From positions 1 to 64,000 of the forward strand of contig NZ_AXAS01000012.1 in assembly GCF_000472925.1 (NCBI RefSeq): 64,000 bases of DNA, in the 5' to 3' direction. Source of the stretch: Bradyrhizobium sp. Ec3.3 (GTDB lineage Bacteria; Pseudomonadota; Alphaproteobacteria; Rhizobiales; Xanthobacteraceae). The translations under genes were made by a program, and so were the position numbers. Below, one piece after another: positions 1-10,421 of this stretch. Every line of letters starts with the position of its first letter. The stretch's first letter is position 1. The notes beneath the pieces were generated by a model. That model was not told the DNA's origin, did no database searches, and saw only the letters and a list, made by a program, of their open reading frames with translations.

Positions 1-224
1 TCGTCCAGCACCTTGCAGATTTCCTTCGGCGTCGGAATACCGTCGCGCGACTTCACCAGCGAGGACTTGTTCTCCTCACGGATGATGTCCATGCAGAGCT
101 CGACGCACTCATCGCAGATGAAGACCGTGGGACCCGCGATCAGTTTGCGGACTTCGTGCTGGCTCTTGCCGCAGAACGAGCAATACAGCGTGTTCTTGGA
201 GTCGCTCGTGCCGACCTTACTCAT
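1..224 (-). CDS. clpX: ATP-dependent Clp protease ATP-binding subunit ClpX, 5' end only
   Basis: Only the first 74 codons lie in the window; the gene continues past base 1. The translation starts MSKVG and carries the N-terminal ClpX zinc-binding domain with Cys15, Cys18, Cys37 and Cys40, which in this family forms the dimerising substrate- and adaptor-binding module. The AAA+ unfoldase domain is outside the window. ClpX unfolds tagged proteins and feeds them to ClpP, whose gene lies upstream on the same strand about 450 bases away, the usual clpP-clpX order. ATG at 224 is chosen because the neighbouring ATG at 228 reads straight into a stop codon. Confidence 0.95.
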
Positions 225-672
225 TCATGTCTCCGTCCGCGGTTCGATCCCGTCCGCTCGATCGCTCCATTCCGGCACGACAGCCGGCATAGAGTTCAAA
301 TAGAGCAAATTCCGTACCAAAAAAGACCCTACGCGTTACATCCCGTGCGAATCACGGTCACTCGATTCTCCCGCGATCTTAGCCCATCAGTCGTAGCCAA
401 CCATGCTGTCACCCGACTATCAAGAATTCGCTAATCGGGGGTCGCCGGCTGCCCGTTACAATACCGTGATTTCACGTCTTGGCACGGGAGAACTGACCAA
501 AATCACGCGGGCGTTGCCGGATTACCACGAAAGAACCAGCACGAAAGCGGAACTTTTCGCCTGTCGCAGGGCGCAAACCTGTTTTTTGCGCCGCGCGAAC
601 GCGCCGTTAACGTGAAGGCCGCCCTGACGATCCCAAGTAATCCGCGGGATCGCCGTTACCATATCGGTAGTG
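225..672. other. Intergenic region between clpP and clpX
   Basis: This 448-base gap separates clpP from clpX, both on the minus strand. I see no convincing gene, tRNA or strong hairpin-plus-T-tract terminator. Its length suggests that clpX has its own promoter here, but I cannot assign -35/-10 boxes with confidence. Confidence 0.4.
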
Positions 673-1308
673 CTACGGGGCTTTCGGCGGCGCCGGATCC
701 TCGGCGCGCTTGTCGATCACCTTGTCGACAAGGCCAAATTCCTTGGCGTCGTTTGCCGTGAGGAACTTGTCGCGTTCCAGCGCATCCTCGATCGACTTGT
801 AGGTCTGACCGGTGTGCTTGACGTAGATCTCGTTGAGCCGCTTTTTCAGGTTCAGGATTTCCTGCGCGTGCAGCATGATGTCGGTGGCCTGGCCCTGGAA
901 GCCGCCGGAGGGCTGGTGCACCATGATGCGCGCGTTCGGCAGCGAGAAGCGCATGTCCTTCTCGCCGGCGGCGAGCAGCAGCGAGCCCATCGAGGCCGCC
1001 TGTCCTGTGCAGAGCGTGGAGACCGGCGGGCGGATGAACTGCATGGTGTCGTAGATCGCAAGGCCCGACGTCACCACGCCACCCGGCGAGTTGATGTACA
1101 TCGAGATTTCCTTCTTCGGATTCTCGGCTTCGAGGAACAGAAGCTGCGCGACGATCAGCGTCGACATGCCGTCCTCGACCGGTCCGGTCACGAAGATGAT
1201 GCGCTCTTTCAACAGGCGCGAGAAGATGTCGTAGGCGCGCTCGCCACGGTTGGTCTGCTCGACCACCATGGGCACGAGGTTCATGTAGGTTTCAACCGGA
1301 TCGCGCAT
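673..1308 (-). CDS. clpP: ATP-dependent Clp protease proteolytic subunit ClpP
   Basis: This is the serine peptidase of the ClpXP/ClpAP complexes, 211 residues, the normal length. The catalytic triad is readable: Ser106 in GQAASMGS, His131 in MVHQPSGG and Asp180 in ALERDKF. The oligomeric barrel degrades unfolded substrates delivered by ClpX in the cytoplasm. The gene follows tig and precedes clpX on the minus strand, the conserved proteobacterial order tig-clpP-clpX. The ATG at 1308 gives an N-terminus [18 protein letters not shown] typical of alphaproteobacterial ClpP. Confidence 0.97.
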   Translation of the reverse strand: MRDPVETYMNLVPMVVEQTNRGERAYDIFSRLLKERIIFVTGPVEDGMSTLIVAQLLFLEAENPKKEISMYINSPGGVVTSGLAIYDTMQFIRPPVSTLCTGQAASMGSLLLAAGEKDMRFSLPNARIMVHQPSGGFQGQATDIMLHAQEILNLKKRLNEIYVKHTGQTYKSIEDALERDKFLTANDAKEFGLVDKVIDKRAEDPAPPKAP

Positions 1309-1576
1309 GAGTCACCTAGGTTCTTTGGAGGCGGACATCCTTGCGGCAAGGCAGTCTTGGCTGGAATTGCCGAACTCGGATGGACGTCCCGTGATGCAGG
1401 ACTTGGGTAGGTAGCGACAGATATAGCCCAATTCGCTCCACACAAGCCCGGAGCGAATTAAGGCTTAATCCGACAAACCTGTTGAAGCTGATTCGCGGAA
1501 ACAGGCCCAGCCGGCCACTTGGCTAGCGCGCCCGCTTCCGCCGATCATCCTTAACAGACGGCTTTCTTGCGAAGCC

Positions 1577-2938
1577 CTAAGCGGCGGTCTTGTCCGCCTC
1601 GTCATCCTTGTAGAGCTCCTCGCGCGAGACCTTCTTCTCGGTCACGTTGGCGAGCTCGAGGATGAAGTCGACCACCTTGTCCTCATAGATCGGTGCACGA
1701 AGCTGGGCCAGCGCGTTGGCATTGTTGCGGTAATAGTCCCAGACTTCCTTCTCACGGCCCGGCACCTGGCGCGCGCGCTCGATCACTGCGCGACCCACCT
1801 CGTCATCGGTCACGGTGATCTTGTTCTTCTCGCCGATCTCCGACAGCACGAGGCCGAGGCGCACGCGGCGATCGGCGATCTTGCGATACTCGTCCCTCGC
1901 CTTCTCCTCGGTGGTGTCCTCGTCGGCAAAGGTCTTGCCGGCAGAGTCCATCTCGGCCTTGACCGAGTTCCACATCAGATTGAACTCCTCGTCGATCAGC
2001 GAGGGAGGCGCATCGAAGCGATGCGCCTCGTCGAGACGATCGAGCAGCGCACGCTTGACGCGCTGACGCGTCGTGGTGGCGAACTCGGCCACCAGCCGCT
2101 CGCGCGCGGCTTCCTTCAGCTTGTCCAGCGATTCAAGGCCGAGCGACTTGGCAAACTCGTCGTCGATCTTGGTATCCTGCGGCGCCTCGACCAGCGTTGC
2201 GGTGGTCTCGAACTCGGCGTCTTTTCCCGCGAGCTTCTCGCTCATGTAGTTCTTCGGGAACGACGCCTTCACCGTGCGGGTCTCGCCCGCGCCGATGCCG
2301 ATGAGCTGATCCTCGAAGCCGGGGATGAAAGTGTTGGAGCCGATCTGGACCTGAATGCCCTCGCCGGTGCCGCCCTCGAACGCTTCGCCGTTGATGGTGC
2401 CCTTGAAGCTGACGGTGACGCGATCGCCGGAGGCCGCCTTGGCGCCCTCACCCTTGTCGCTGTAGCCGCGGTTGTTGTCGGCGATGCGCTTGATGGCCTC
2501 GTCGACCTCGACGTCGGTGACGTCGGCGACCGGCTTCTCGACCTGGAAGCTCTTGAAGTCGGCAAGCTGGATCGGCGGCACCACTTCGATCGCGACCGTG
2601 TAGGTCAGGTCGGACTTGCCGGAGAGCAATTCCTCGACCTCTTTCTGCTCGGTCGGCATGGTGATCTTCGGCTCGGTCGCAAGGCGGAAGCCACGCTCCT
2701 GGAAGATCTGCGTGTTGGTGTCGCGAATGGTCTGGTCGATAGTCTCGGCCATCACCGAACGGCCATAGACCTTCTTCAGGTGAGCCACCGGCACCTTGCC
2801 GGGACGGAAGCCGTTGAGGCGCACCTTGTCCTTGAGGTCGACGAGCTTGGCGTCGGCCTTGGCATCGAGATCAGACGCGGCAACGCTGATCTTGAACTCG
2901 TGCTTCAATCCTTCCGAGAGGGTCTCTGTGACCTGCAT
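1577..2938 (-). CDS. tig: Trigger factor
   Basis: This is the ribosome-associated chaperone and peptidyl-prolyl isomerase that meets nascent chains at the exit tunnel. It has 453 residues from the ATG at 2938 ([15 protein letters not shown]), preferred over an ATG three codons upstream because trigger factors normally start this way. The ribosome-binding signature GFRPGKVP is near residue 48. The central FKBP-type domain ([17 protein letters not shown]) lies at about residues 165-245, followed by the helical chaperone arms. The C-terminus is acidic and lysine-rich. It heads the tig-clpP-clpX series. Confidence 0.96.
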   Translation of the reverse strand: MQVTETLSEGLKHEFKISVAASDLDAKADAKLVDLKDKVRLNGFRPGKVPVAHLKKVYGRSVMAETIDQTIRDTNTQIFQERGFRLATEPKITMPTEQKEVEELLSGKSDLTYTVAIEVVPPIQLADFKSFQVEKPVADVTDVEVDEAIKRIADNNRGYSDKGEGAKAASGDRVTVSFKGTINGEAFEGGTGEGIQVQIGSNTFIPGFEDQLIGIGAGETRTVKASFPKNYMSEKLAGKDAEFETTATLVEAPQDTKIDDEFAKSLGLESLDKLKEAARERLVAEFATTTRQRVKRALLDRLDEAHRFDAPPSLIDEEFNLMWNSVKAEMDSAGKTFADEDTTEEKARDEYRKIADRRVRLGLVLSEIGEKNKITVTDDEVGRAVIERARQVPGREKEVWDYYRNNANALAQLRAPIYEDKVVDFILELANVTEKKVSREELYKDDEADKTAA

Positions 2939-3117
2939 GGCGTCCAATCTTCTTCTCGCTTCGTCACGGCGCTTGCCGCCGCGACATTTGTCATCAATCG
3001 ATCCGGCGCGCGGGCAAAACGCCTTTGCGCCGGTGGTTCATCGGACCTACCTCCTCGGGACAAAACGTCCATGAGGAACGAGGTCCTGCAGTAATCCGTG
3101 CAAACGCTGAAAGCGCT

Positions 3118-3202
3118 TGGTGCGGGCGGAGGGACTCGAACCCCCACAACTTTCGTCACTGGAACCTAAATCCAGCGCGTCTACCAGTTCCGCCACGCCC
3201 GC
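3118..3202 (-). tRNA. tRNA-Leu (anticodon TAG)
   Basis: Read on the minus strand, the gene starts GCGGGCG and its acceptor arm closes with CGCCCGC, discriminator A and an encoded CCA (the tgg at 3118-3120). The anticodon stem-loop is CTGGA-TTTAGGT-TCCAG, giving anticodon TAG, which reads CUA and CUG leucine codons. The variable region is extended, as in class II tRNA-Leu, and the T arm contains GTTCGAGTC. At 85 nt with CCA the length fits. Confidence 0.95.
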
Positions 3203-3357
3203 GTGAATTTGCATCAAGACCGGCCGCGATGCCGCGGGCGGCCGGGCTTATAGCATGTGCCCGCCTGTTCGCAGCAAAAAAATGGCCGTGTGGACGCCCC
3301 CTTCAGATAGGCGCGACGGCTGGACTTATCCAGCGCGGCGTGGTCCGCATCGCCCTC

Positions 3358-4662
3358 ATGACGAAACGATTTTTTGCCCCCACCCGACGCGAGGTTTTGG
3401 CCGGCCTGGCGGCCTCGGCGGCGGGTCTGGCCGGGGGCGGCGCGATGCCGCCGGCAGCCACCCGCCTCCCACTCCAGGCGCGGCCTGCGACCCTGGCTCT
3501 AAGGCCGGGACAGCCGGCTACACCGATCTGGGAGCTGGTGGCGCCAAGTACTGCCCGTGACGTCCGTCTCAAGCGCGGCGAACGCTGCGAAGTGACTTTG
3601 CGGAACGATCTACCTGTCCCGGTTGCCCCCGTCTGGCACGGCCTCGACGGCGCGGCGGCTGCCGAGCCGTTGCTGGGCCGCGCTCCTGTGGGCCCAGGCG
3701 TGACGGAAACATCAATTATTTCAATGCCTCACGCCGGGGCCCTGCTGGCCGACCTCAGCCTGCTCGAGGAGGGCCTGAAGCGGCCCGTCCGGCCGCTCCC
3801 GATCATCGTCGAGGAAGCCGACCAAGTCGCCGTGGATCGTGATGAAGTGCTGTTGATCGAGGAATGGCGCCTGCGGCCGGATGGGACCGCAATCGCCCCG
3901 GGCACCGATCCCAGAGAGACGACGCCGCTCTATACCATCAACGGGCGGACTTCATTCGAGCTCTCAGCCTCTGGCAATCAGCGGCTGCGGCTGCGCTTTA
4001 TCAACGGCTCCCAACGTACTGTCCTGGCGATCAAACTGGAAAACCACGACGTCCGCGTGATGGCCATGGACGGACAGCCTGCCGAGCCCTTCCTGGCGCG
4101 CAACGGTGCGCTGGTGCTCGCCCCCGGCGCGCGGGCCGACGCATTTGTGGATACGGCCACATCGGCCTCATTCCTGCTGCATGACGGCAAGGAGGCGCGC
4201 CAGGTCGGGACCCTCGCGATCACCGGCTGGTTCGATCGACGCGCGCCGCTCCTGCCGCCACCACCGCTCCCCTCGAACGACCTTCCCGTCCAGCTCGATC
4301 TGAAGGGCGGCTTGCGGTTCGATGTCGCGCTCGGCGCCCCTGACGCCGGCTGGACCCGCCCTGCAAGCTTCTCCGCCTCCTCCACCCCCGCCTTTCGGGC
4401 CAAGACCGGTCGCACTGTCGTGCTGGCCTTGAAGAACTCTGCCCCCGTCACCACCGCCTTCCACCTGCATGGCCATCATTTCCGCCTGCTCGACAGGCTC
4501 GACGACGGCTGGAAACCGTACTGGCTCGACACGCTCGCAATCGAGCCGGGCCAAACCCAGCGCATCGCGTTCGCGGCGACCTACCCTGGAAGCTGGCTGA
4601 TCGAGTCCGTCGCGACCGATTGGGCCGCGCCACGGCTCGTGCGCTGGTTCGCGGTGGAGTGA
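3358..4662 (+). CDS. Tat-exported, copper-site-degenerate multicopper oxidase family protein (SufI/FtsP-like)
   Basis: 434 residues from the ATG at 3358. The N-terminus has a twin-arginine signal (TRREVLAG, Arg10-Arg11) and a small-residue hydrophobic stretch, so a folded periplasmic protein is expected. Three cupredoxin-like domains are inferred from length and pattern. The HLHGHHF segment (His369, His371, His373) survives. However, the type-1 His of the usual HPxHLHG is Thr-Ala, the C-terminal HCHxxxH segment is replaced by GSWLIESVATDW, and the first HWHG motif reads VWHG. A working type-1 copper site is therefore absent. SufI/FtsP, a structural division protein, is a copper-free member of this fold, so a non-enzymatic envelope role is plausible. 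A longer upstream reading frame lacks a signal peptide and runs antisense through the tRNA, so I rejected it. Confidence 0.8.
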   Translation: MTKRFFAPTRREVLAGLAASAAGLAGGGAMPPAATRLPLQARPATLALRPGQPATPIWELVAPSTARDVRLKRGERCEVTLRNDLPVPVAPVWHGLDGAAAAEPLLGRAPVGPGVTETSIISMPHAGALLADLSLLEEGLKRPVRPLPIIVEEADQVAVDRDEVLLIEEWRLRPDGTAIAPGTDPRETTPLYTINGRTSFELSASGNQRLRLRFINGSQRTVLAIKLENHDVRVMAMDGQPAEPFLARNGALVLAPGARADAFVDTATSASFLLHDGKEARQVGTLAITGWFDRRAPLLPPPPLPSNDLPVQLDLKGGLRFDVALGAPDAGWTRPASFSASSTPAFRAKTGRTVVLALKNSAPVTTAFHLHGHHFRLLDRLDDGWKPYWLDTLAIEPGQTQRIAFAATYPGSWLIESVATDWAAPRLVRWFAVE

Positions 4663-4667
4663 ATGCC

Positions 4668-5105
4668 CTACCGGCGCCTCCAGACGTAGCGAGCGTCCGG
4701 CTCTTTCTCCTCATTCCTTGTCCCGTCGGTCTCCTCGACCAGTTCGAACCCGCGGAACTCATAGAAGCGTCGAGCCCGAGCATTGCGCTGGAAGGTCCAG
4801 AGCTGCAACTGTTCGAAGGCGCTCTTGGCGACATCAAGCAACTCGCTGCCGACGCCGTGACCTTGCGCGTCGGGCAGCACGTAGAGTTGTTCGATCCAGC
4901 CGTCGCGGAAAGCGATGATTCCGCTCAACGCGTCGTCGTCAAAGCGTCCCCACAGGCGGCACGTCGCGAAAACCCCCTCGCGATAAAACCAGCGGTCCTC
5001 GTCGGGCGTGTGCAGCCCGACCAGCCACGGCATCGCATGGTCAAAGGCGACGCGATGAACCCGCGCAGCTGCGTCCATATCAGCGAGCGCGAGCTGTCTG
5101 AGCAC
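4668..5105 (-). CDS. GNAT family N-acetyltransferase
   Basis: 145 residues of one GNAT domain, transferring an acyl group from acyl-CoA to an amine; the substrate is unknown. The acetyl-CoA-binding strand-loop-helix is visible as IEQLYVLPDAQGHGVGSELLDVAK (the Q/RxxGxG/A signature, about residues 70-92), followed by the C-terminal NARARRFYEFRGFELVEE motif. The start is GTG at 5105, whose last base is shared with the TAG stop of the upstream NAD(P)HX repair gene, implying translational coupling. The 3' end faces the multicopper-oxidase-like gene with 5 bases between the stops. Confidence 0.85.
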   Translation of the reverse strand: MLRQLALADMDAAARVHRVAFDHAMPWLVGLHTPDEDRWFYREGVFATCRLWGRFDDDALSGIIAFRDGWIEQLYVLPDAQGHGVGSELLDVAKSAFEQLQLWTFQRNARARRFYEFRGFELVEETDGTRNEEKEPDARYVWRRR

Positions 5106-6604
5106 TAGTACTCCACTCCCAAAGCATCATAGATCCGCCGGTGCACGGCCGGCAGCGTCTCGGTCAGGTCCTCCGCGATCAGTCCCGGGCCCGCTTCGCC
5201 CGCCGCCTCGCCATGCATCCAGACACCGATGCTCGCAGCCTCGAAGGCCGGCACGCCCTGCGCCAGGAGGCCCGCGATGATGCCTGAGAGCACGTCGCCG
5301 GCGCCGGCCGTCGCGAGCCAGGGCGGCGCGTTGGCGGCGATGGTGGCGCGGCCATCGGGCGCGGCAATGGTGGTGTCCGGTCCCTTCAGAAGCACGATTG
5401 CGCCGCAGCGCTCGGCGGCGGCACGGACGCGCTCGAGCTTTGAGCGGCCGGGATGCTTGTTGCTGAGGTCGGAGAACAGGCGCGGAAACTCGCCCTCATG
5501 CGGCGTCAGCACGACCTCGCTGTCGTGCGACGACTTGATCGATTCAAAGAGCCGTTCGGGATTGGCGGCAAAGCTCGTCAGCGCATCCGCATCGAGCACG
5601 AGATGCCGTTGCTCCGTGAGCGCGGTATGGACGAAGTCGCAGGTGCGCGTCCCAGTGCCGGTGCCCGGACCAATAATGCAGGTATTGTAGCGCTTGTCGG
5701 AGAGGAGCTCGCCGAATTCGATCGCGGTGTCGACCGGGCGGACCATCACCGCCGTCAGCGCGCCCGCATTGATCGCGAGCGCATCGCGCGGGCTAGCCAG
5801 GGTTACGAGCCCTGCGCCGGCACGCAGTGCGCCACGTGCGGCAAGACGCGCGGCGCCGGTTGCTGCGGCATCACCGGATACCGCGAGCACGTGGCCTCGC
5901 GCGTATTTGTGGCCGTCGATCCGCGGCACCGGAAAAGTCGCCCCCCAAAAGTCCGGATCGTTCTCGAAAAGCTGCGGCTTGATCTCTTCGAGCACCTCGC
6001 CGCCGATGCCGATGTCGGCGACGCGCACGCGGCCGCAATGGATCCGGCCGGGCAACAGAAGATGCGCGGGCTTCTTGCGGAAGAAGGTGATGGTCTCCGT
6101 GGCGTTCACCGCAACGCCCATCACGCTTGCGCTGGTGCCGTTGATGCCGCTCGGCAGATCGACGGCCAGCACCGGCGCGCCATTGGCGTTGATCGCCTCG
6201 ATCATCTCGCGCGCCTCGCCTTCGAGCGGACGGCTGAGGCCGGCGCCGAACAGCGCATCGATGATCAGCGCGGGCTTGCCGATCGCCTGCGGATTGAACG
6301 GCAAGAGCGGATGCTTCCAGCCGCGCGCGGCGGAGGCCGCATCGCCCTGGAGCTGGTCGCGCTCGCACATCAGGATGACGGAGACCTCGCGCCCCTGGGC
6401 TGCGAGCTCGGCTGCGGCGACAAAGCCGTCGCCGCCATTGTTGCCGGGACCGGCGACCAACAGGATTGGCCCCTCCTCCGCCAGCGCGGCCGCGGCTTCG
6501 GCGACCGCCTGTCCGGCGCTCAGCATCAGCTTGAAACCGGGCGTGCCGGCCGCGATGGTGAGCTGGTCGGCCCGCTGCATTTCAGCGTTGGTCAGTACTT
6601 CCAT
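5105..6604 (-). CDS. nnr: Bifunctional NAD(P)H-hydrate epimerase / ADP-dependent NAD(P)H-hydrate dehydratase
   Basis: This repair enzyme acts on damaged NADHX and NADPHX: the N-terminal YjeF_N domain (about residues 1-210, with GPGNNGGDGFVAA and DALFGAGLSRPL) epimerises the hydrates, and the C-terminal carbohydrate-kinase-like domain (about 230-495) dehydrates the S form using ADP. The nucleotide-site signature TAGAGDVLSGIIAGLLAQG is present near the C-terminus. It has 499 residues from ATG 6604 (MEVLTNAEMQRAD), chosen over an ATG ten codons upstream because YjeF_N proteins begin with this aligned segment. The downstream GNAT gene overlaps its stop codon. Confidence 0.95.
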   Translation of the reverse strand: MEVLTNAEMQRADQLTIAAGTPGFKLMLSAGQAVAEAAAALAEEGPILLVAGPGNNGGDGFVAAAELAAQGREVSVILMCERDQLQGDAASAARGWKHPLLPFNPQAIGKPALIIDALFGAGLSRPLEGEAREMIEAINANGAPVLAVDLPSGINGTSASVMGVAVNATETITFFRKKPAHLLLPGRIHCGRVRVADIGIGGEVLEEIKPQLFENDPDFWGATFPVPRIDGHKYARGHVLAVSGDAAATGAARLAARGALRAGAGLVTLASPRDALAINAGALTAVMVRPVDTAIEFGELLSDKRYNTCIIGPGTGTGTRTCDFVHTALTEQRHLVLDADALTSFAANPERLFESIKSSHDSEVVLTPHEGEFPRLFSDLSNKHPGRSKLERVRAAAERCGAIVLLKGPDTTIAAPDGRATIAANAPPWLATAGAGDVLSGIIAGLLAQGVPAFEAASIGVWMHGEAAGEAGPGLIAEDLTETLPAVHRRIYDALGVEY

Positions 6605-6797
6605 GCCACTTCCCTGGTACAAACGCCTTTTCAACAGGCAGTTTCCGTGCCGATCTCAGGTCAAAAACCGCAATCTGCACATAGATTGAACCGTTTGCCT
6701 ATTTCGTAGTCTTCGCTATTTTGGGCTGGTTGGTCCCACCTATCCGAGATGCTCGTTAAAAGGCTGATAACGCTCCAAAAATCAGGGCATTTGCAAC

Positions 6798-7322
<525 letters not shown>

Positions 7323-7367
7323 GCCGGGTGCTATCCCGAATTTTGCGACAATCTACCTAAGAAATAA

Positions 7368-7383
7368 GGCCGCCTCGGCGGCC
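7368..7383. repeat. Perfect GC-rich inverted repeat between glnB and glnA
   Basis: GGCCGCCTCGGCGGCC forms a perfect palindrome in the glnB-glnA spacer. No T run follows it on the plus strand, so it is a poor intrinsic terminator. It could be an RNA hairpin that modulates read-through or processing between PII and glutamine synthetase messages. Confidence 0.4.
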
Positions 7384-7474
7384 TGATGTCGTTTGTGCAC
7401 TCGCGCGCCTCAAGAAGCGAGAACAACGTCGCTCGTAGTCTGGAAACCGACCCGCAGAGCCAAAAGGGGTATGC

Positions 7475-8884
7475 ATGAAGACCGCCAAAGACGTCCTGAA
7501 AGCGATCAAGGATAACGACGTCAAATACGTCGACCTCCGTTTCACCGATCCGCGCGGCAAGTGGCAGCACGTGACCTTCGACGTCGGCATGATCGAAGAG
7601 GACACCTTCGCCGAGGGCCAGATGTTCGACGGTTCCTCGATCGCCGGCTGGAAGGCGATCAACGAATCCGACATGTGCCTGATGCCCGATCCGGTCACCG
7701 CGACGATCGATCCGTTCTTCGCAGAGACCACCATGGTCATCGTCTGTGACGTGCTCGAGCCGACCACCGGCGAGCCCTACAACCGCGATCCTCGCGGCAT
7801 CGCCAAGAAGGCCGAAGCGATGGTGAAGTCGATGGGCATCGGCGACGCCGTCTATGTCGGCCCCGAGGCCGAATTCTTCGTGTTCGACGACGTGCGCTAT
7901 TCGGCGCAGCCTTACAGCACCGGTTTCCGGCTCGACTCCGCGGAGTTCCCCACCAACTCCGACACTGAATATGAGGGCGGCAATCTCGGCCACCGTATCC
8001 GCACCAAGGCCGGCTACTTCCCGGTGCCGCCGCAGGATTCGGTACAGGACATGCGCTCGGAGATGCTGGGCGCCATGGCCAAGATGGGCGTGAAGGTCGA
8101 AAAGCATCACCACGAGGTCGCTTCCGCCCAGCACGAACTCGGCATGAAGTTCGACACGCTGACGCTGATGGCCGACCACCTGCAGATCTACAAATACTGC
8201 ATCCACCAGGTCGCGCACATCTACGGCAAGACCGCCACTTTCATGCCGAAGCCGGTGTACGGGGACAACGGCTCGGGCATGCACGTTCACCAGTCGATCT
8301 GGAAGGACGGCAAGCCGGTGTTCGCGGGCAACAAGTATTCCGACCTGTCGGAGACCTGCCTGTCCTACATCGCCGGCATTATCAAGCACGCCAAGGCGAT
8401 CAACGCCTTCACCAACCCGACGACCAACTCCTACAAGCGCCTGGTCCCGGGATATGAAGCGCCGGTGCTGCTCGCCTACTCCGCGCGCAACCGCTCGGCC
8501 TCCTGCCGCATCCCCTACACCGCTTCGCCCAAGGCCAAGCGCGTCGAGGTGCGCTTCCCCGATCCGCTCGCCAACCCCTATCTCGGCTTCGCCGCGATGC
8601 TGATGGCAGGTCTCGACGGCGTGAAGAACAAGCTCGATCCGGGCCCGGCGATGGACAAGGATCTCTATGATCTTCCGAAGGAAGAGCTGAAGCAGATTCC
8701 GACGGTGTGCGGCTCGCTTCGCGAGGCGCTGGAAAACCTCGACAAGGACCGCGCCTTCCTGAAGGCCGGCGGCGTATTCGACGACGACTTCATCGACAGC
8801 TACATCGAGCTGAAGATGACCGAAGTCGAGCGCTTCGAAATGACCCCCCACCCGGTCGAGTTCGAGATGTACTACTCGGGCTAA
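7475..8884 (+). CDS. glnA: Glutamine synthetase type I
   Basis: This enzyme forms glutamine from glutamate, ammonia and ATP, the central step of ammonia assimilation. It has 469 residues, the normal GSI dodecamer subunit length. The beta-grasp domain starts with the segment ending FDGSSIAGW. The catalytic domain shows [24 protein letters not shown] and [10 protein letters not shown], and the adenylylation site is Tyr398 in KDLYDLP. Regulation by adenylylation through GlnE is therefore expected, under the PII protein encoded just upstream. A strong intrinsic terminator follows. Confidence 0.98.
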   Translation: MKTAKDVLKAIKDNDVKYVDLRFTDPRGKWQHVTFDVGMIEEDTFAEGQMFDGSSIAGWKAINESDMCLMPDPVTATIDPFFAETTMVIVCDVLEPTTGEPYNRDPRGIAKKAEAMVKSMGIGDAVYVGPEAEFFVFDDVRYSAQPYSTGFRLDSAEFPTNSDTEYEGGNLGHRIRTKAGYFPVPPQDSVQDMRSEMLGAMAKMGVKVEKHHHEVASAQHELGMKFDTLTLMADHLQIYKYCIHQVAHIYGKTATFMPKPVYGDNGSGMHVHQSIWKDGKPVFAGNKYSDLSETCLSYIAGIIKHAKAINAFTNPTTNSYKRLVPGYEAPVLLAYSARNRSASCRIPYTASPKAKRVEVRFPDPLANPYLGFAAMLMAGLDGVKNKLDPGPAMDKDLYDLPKEELKQIPTVCGSLREALENLDKDRAFLKAGGVFDDDFIDSYIELKMTEVERFEMTPHPVEFEMYYSG

Positions 8885-8908
8885 GCGGCCCCGAACGACG
8901 ACGGACGA

Positions 8909-8940
8909 AAGGCGCTCCGCAAGGGGCGCCTTTTTTGTTC
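8909..8940 (+). terminator. Intrinsic terminator after glnA
   Basis: AAGGCGC and GCGCCTT arms around a short GC-rich loop are followed immediately by a run of six T, 25 bases past the glnA stop codon. Confidence 0.88.
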
Positions 8941-8984
8941 ATATCGTCGGCAGGATAGGCAGAGCGAAAGCTCCACCTGCGTGC

Positions 8985-9605
8985 TCAATCGGCGCAAAGC
9001 AACGGTCTCAACCATTCGCGCGCCAGGCGAATGTCATCCTCGATGATCGAATGGCCGGTTGGTAGCAGGTGGTGCGTCACCTCTGCACCCATGCGCCCCA
9101 GACTCCTTGCCAAGCGGGCGCCATCTCCGGGCGAGCGGCGTTCGTCGTAGTGGCCGTCGACGATGATTGCGGGCGTACCAGGGACGCGCATAGCTGGATC
9201 AACAGCGAACGGAGACAACGGCCTGAGAAGAACAGCACCGGAGAGACAGCGGGGATAAAGCATGACCAGAGCAGCCGCCATAATTGCACCGTTCGAAAAA
9301 CCGACGGCAATCGGCGGCTTTGGAAACCGATAGTCCATTCCGAACTGGTCCACTTCATCTGCAAGCCGCTCCGCTCGGGCAATGAGATCGCGTTCATCGA
9401 TCGAGCGATCCTCGAACCGGCGAAAGAAGGCAAAGCCACCTTCCCAAGGCAGGGCACCACGAACCGCGATCGCCATCGATGCCGGCGCAAGCTGGCCCGC
9501 TAGTGGCACCATGTCCTGCTCGGTCCGGCCAGAGCCATGAAGCATCAGCAGCGGGGTGTCGTGGACCCCGGCCCCCTTGATGAAGTGGTAATCATGCGAG
9601 GCCAT
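8985..9605 (-). CDS. Alpha/beta-hydrolase, carboxylesterase/phospholipase type
   Basis: 206 residues of one alpha/beta-hydrolase fold. The nucleophile elbow is GFSNGA (Ser near residue 103), the oxyanion region is MLHGSGRTEQD near residue 21, the acid is probably the Asp of IIVDGHYDERRSP, and the catalytic His lies in LLPTGHSI near the C-terminus. The pattern fits the MhqD/YpfH-like carboxylesterase group; the substrate is unknown. It faces glnA convergently, with the terminator between them. Confidence 0.85.
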   Translation of the reverse strand: MASHDYHFIKGAGVHDTPLLMLHGSGRTEQDMVPLAGQLAPASMAIAVRGALPWEGGFAFFRRFEDRSIDERDLIARAERLADEVDQFGMDYRFPKPPIAVGFSNGAIMAAALVMLYPRCLSGAVLLRPLSPFAVDPAMRVPGTPAIIVDGHYDERRSPGDGARLARSLGRMGAEVTHHLLPTGHSIIEDDIRLAREWLRPLLCAD

Positions 9606-9647
9606 TCACGGCTCCCCGATAGCACCAAGGTGCTCTCGCTTGCGCCG

Positions 9648-10421
9648 CTACGCCGTCGCCCGCTGCCGCGCCACGAGCGCCTCGCCGAACGCCTGAAAGA
9701 TCTTGCGATTGATCGGGTTGCGCTGCGGGTCGTATTCGGCGTGCCATTGCACGCCGAGCGCAAAGGTCGGGGCCTCCGCGATGCGGATCGCCTCGATGGT
9801 GCCGTCCTCGGCGACGCCTTCGATCAACACACGCTTGCCCGGCTCCAGAATGCCCTGGCCGTGCAGCGAATTGACCTTGATCTTTTCGCAGCCGAGGATT
9901 TTGGCGAAGGCGCCGCCGGGGGTGAGCTCGACCTCGTGGCGGTCGGCGAACACGACGGTGGGATCGGGATGGATCTCGCCGTTCTCAAGCCTGGGCATGC
10001 GGTGGTTCATGCGGCCGGGCAATTCGCGGATCTCAGGATGCAGCGAGCCGCCGAAGGCGACGTTCATCTCCTGGAGGCCGCGGCAGATGCCGAACAGCGG
10101 GATGCCACGGGCGACGCAGGCGACCGAGAGCGCCAGCGCGACCTCGTCGCGATGGATGTCGTAAGGCTCATGCTTCTGGCAGGGATCGACGTTGAAGCGC
10201 GTAGGATGGACATTGGCGCGGGCACCGGTGAGCACGATGCCATCGACGCAATCGAGCAGCGCACCGATATCGGTGATGTCGGCCGAACCTGCAAACATCA
10301 GCGGCAAGCCGCCGGAGACCTCGGCCACGGCGCGCAAGTTTCGCTCGCCGACCATCTGGACCTGAAATCGATTTTCGACGCGATGGGAATTCCCGATCAC
10401 GCCGACGACCGGCTTTTTCAT
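9648..10421 (-). CDS. Gamma-glutamyl-gamma-aminobutyrate hydrolase family protein (class I glutamine amidotransferase fold)
   Basis: 257 residues from ATG 10421 (MKKPVVGVIGNSHRVEN), preceded by a GGGAG ribosome-binding site; the longer upstream frame lacks homologous sequence. The nucleophile Cys is in LFGICRGLQEMNVAFGG and the His/Glu pair in VQWHAEYDP, so the hydrolase triad is intact. PuuD-like enzymes release GABA or related amines from gamma-glutamyl conjugates, as in putrescine degradation. No puuABC neighbours are present, so the substrate is open. Confidence 0.87.
   Translation of the reverse strand: MKKPVVGVIGNSHRVENRFQVQMVGERNLRAVAEVSGGLPLMFAGSADITDIGALLDCVDGIVLTGARANVHPTRFNVDPCQKHEPYDIHRDEVALALSVACVARGIPLFGICRGLQEMNVAFGGSLHPEIRELPGRMNHRMPRLENGEIHPDPTVVFADRHEVELTPGGAFAKILGCEKIKVNSLHGQGILEPGKRVLIEGVAEDGTIEAIRIAEAPTFALGVQWHAEYDPQRNPINRKIFQAFGEALVARQRATA

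Noticed and set aside
403..615. 70-codon frame in the clpP-clpX gap
   Set aside because: No recognisable motif, poor ribosome-binding site and atypical composition.
2021..3094. Long plus-strand frame opposite tig
   Set aside because: High-GC shadow frame of the trigger factor gene with no recognisable domain.
3025..3357. Longer N-terminus for the multicopper-oxidase-like gene
   Set aside because: It runs antisense through tRNA-Leu and would bury the Tat signal peptide.
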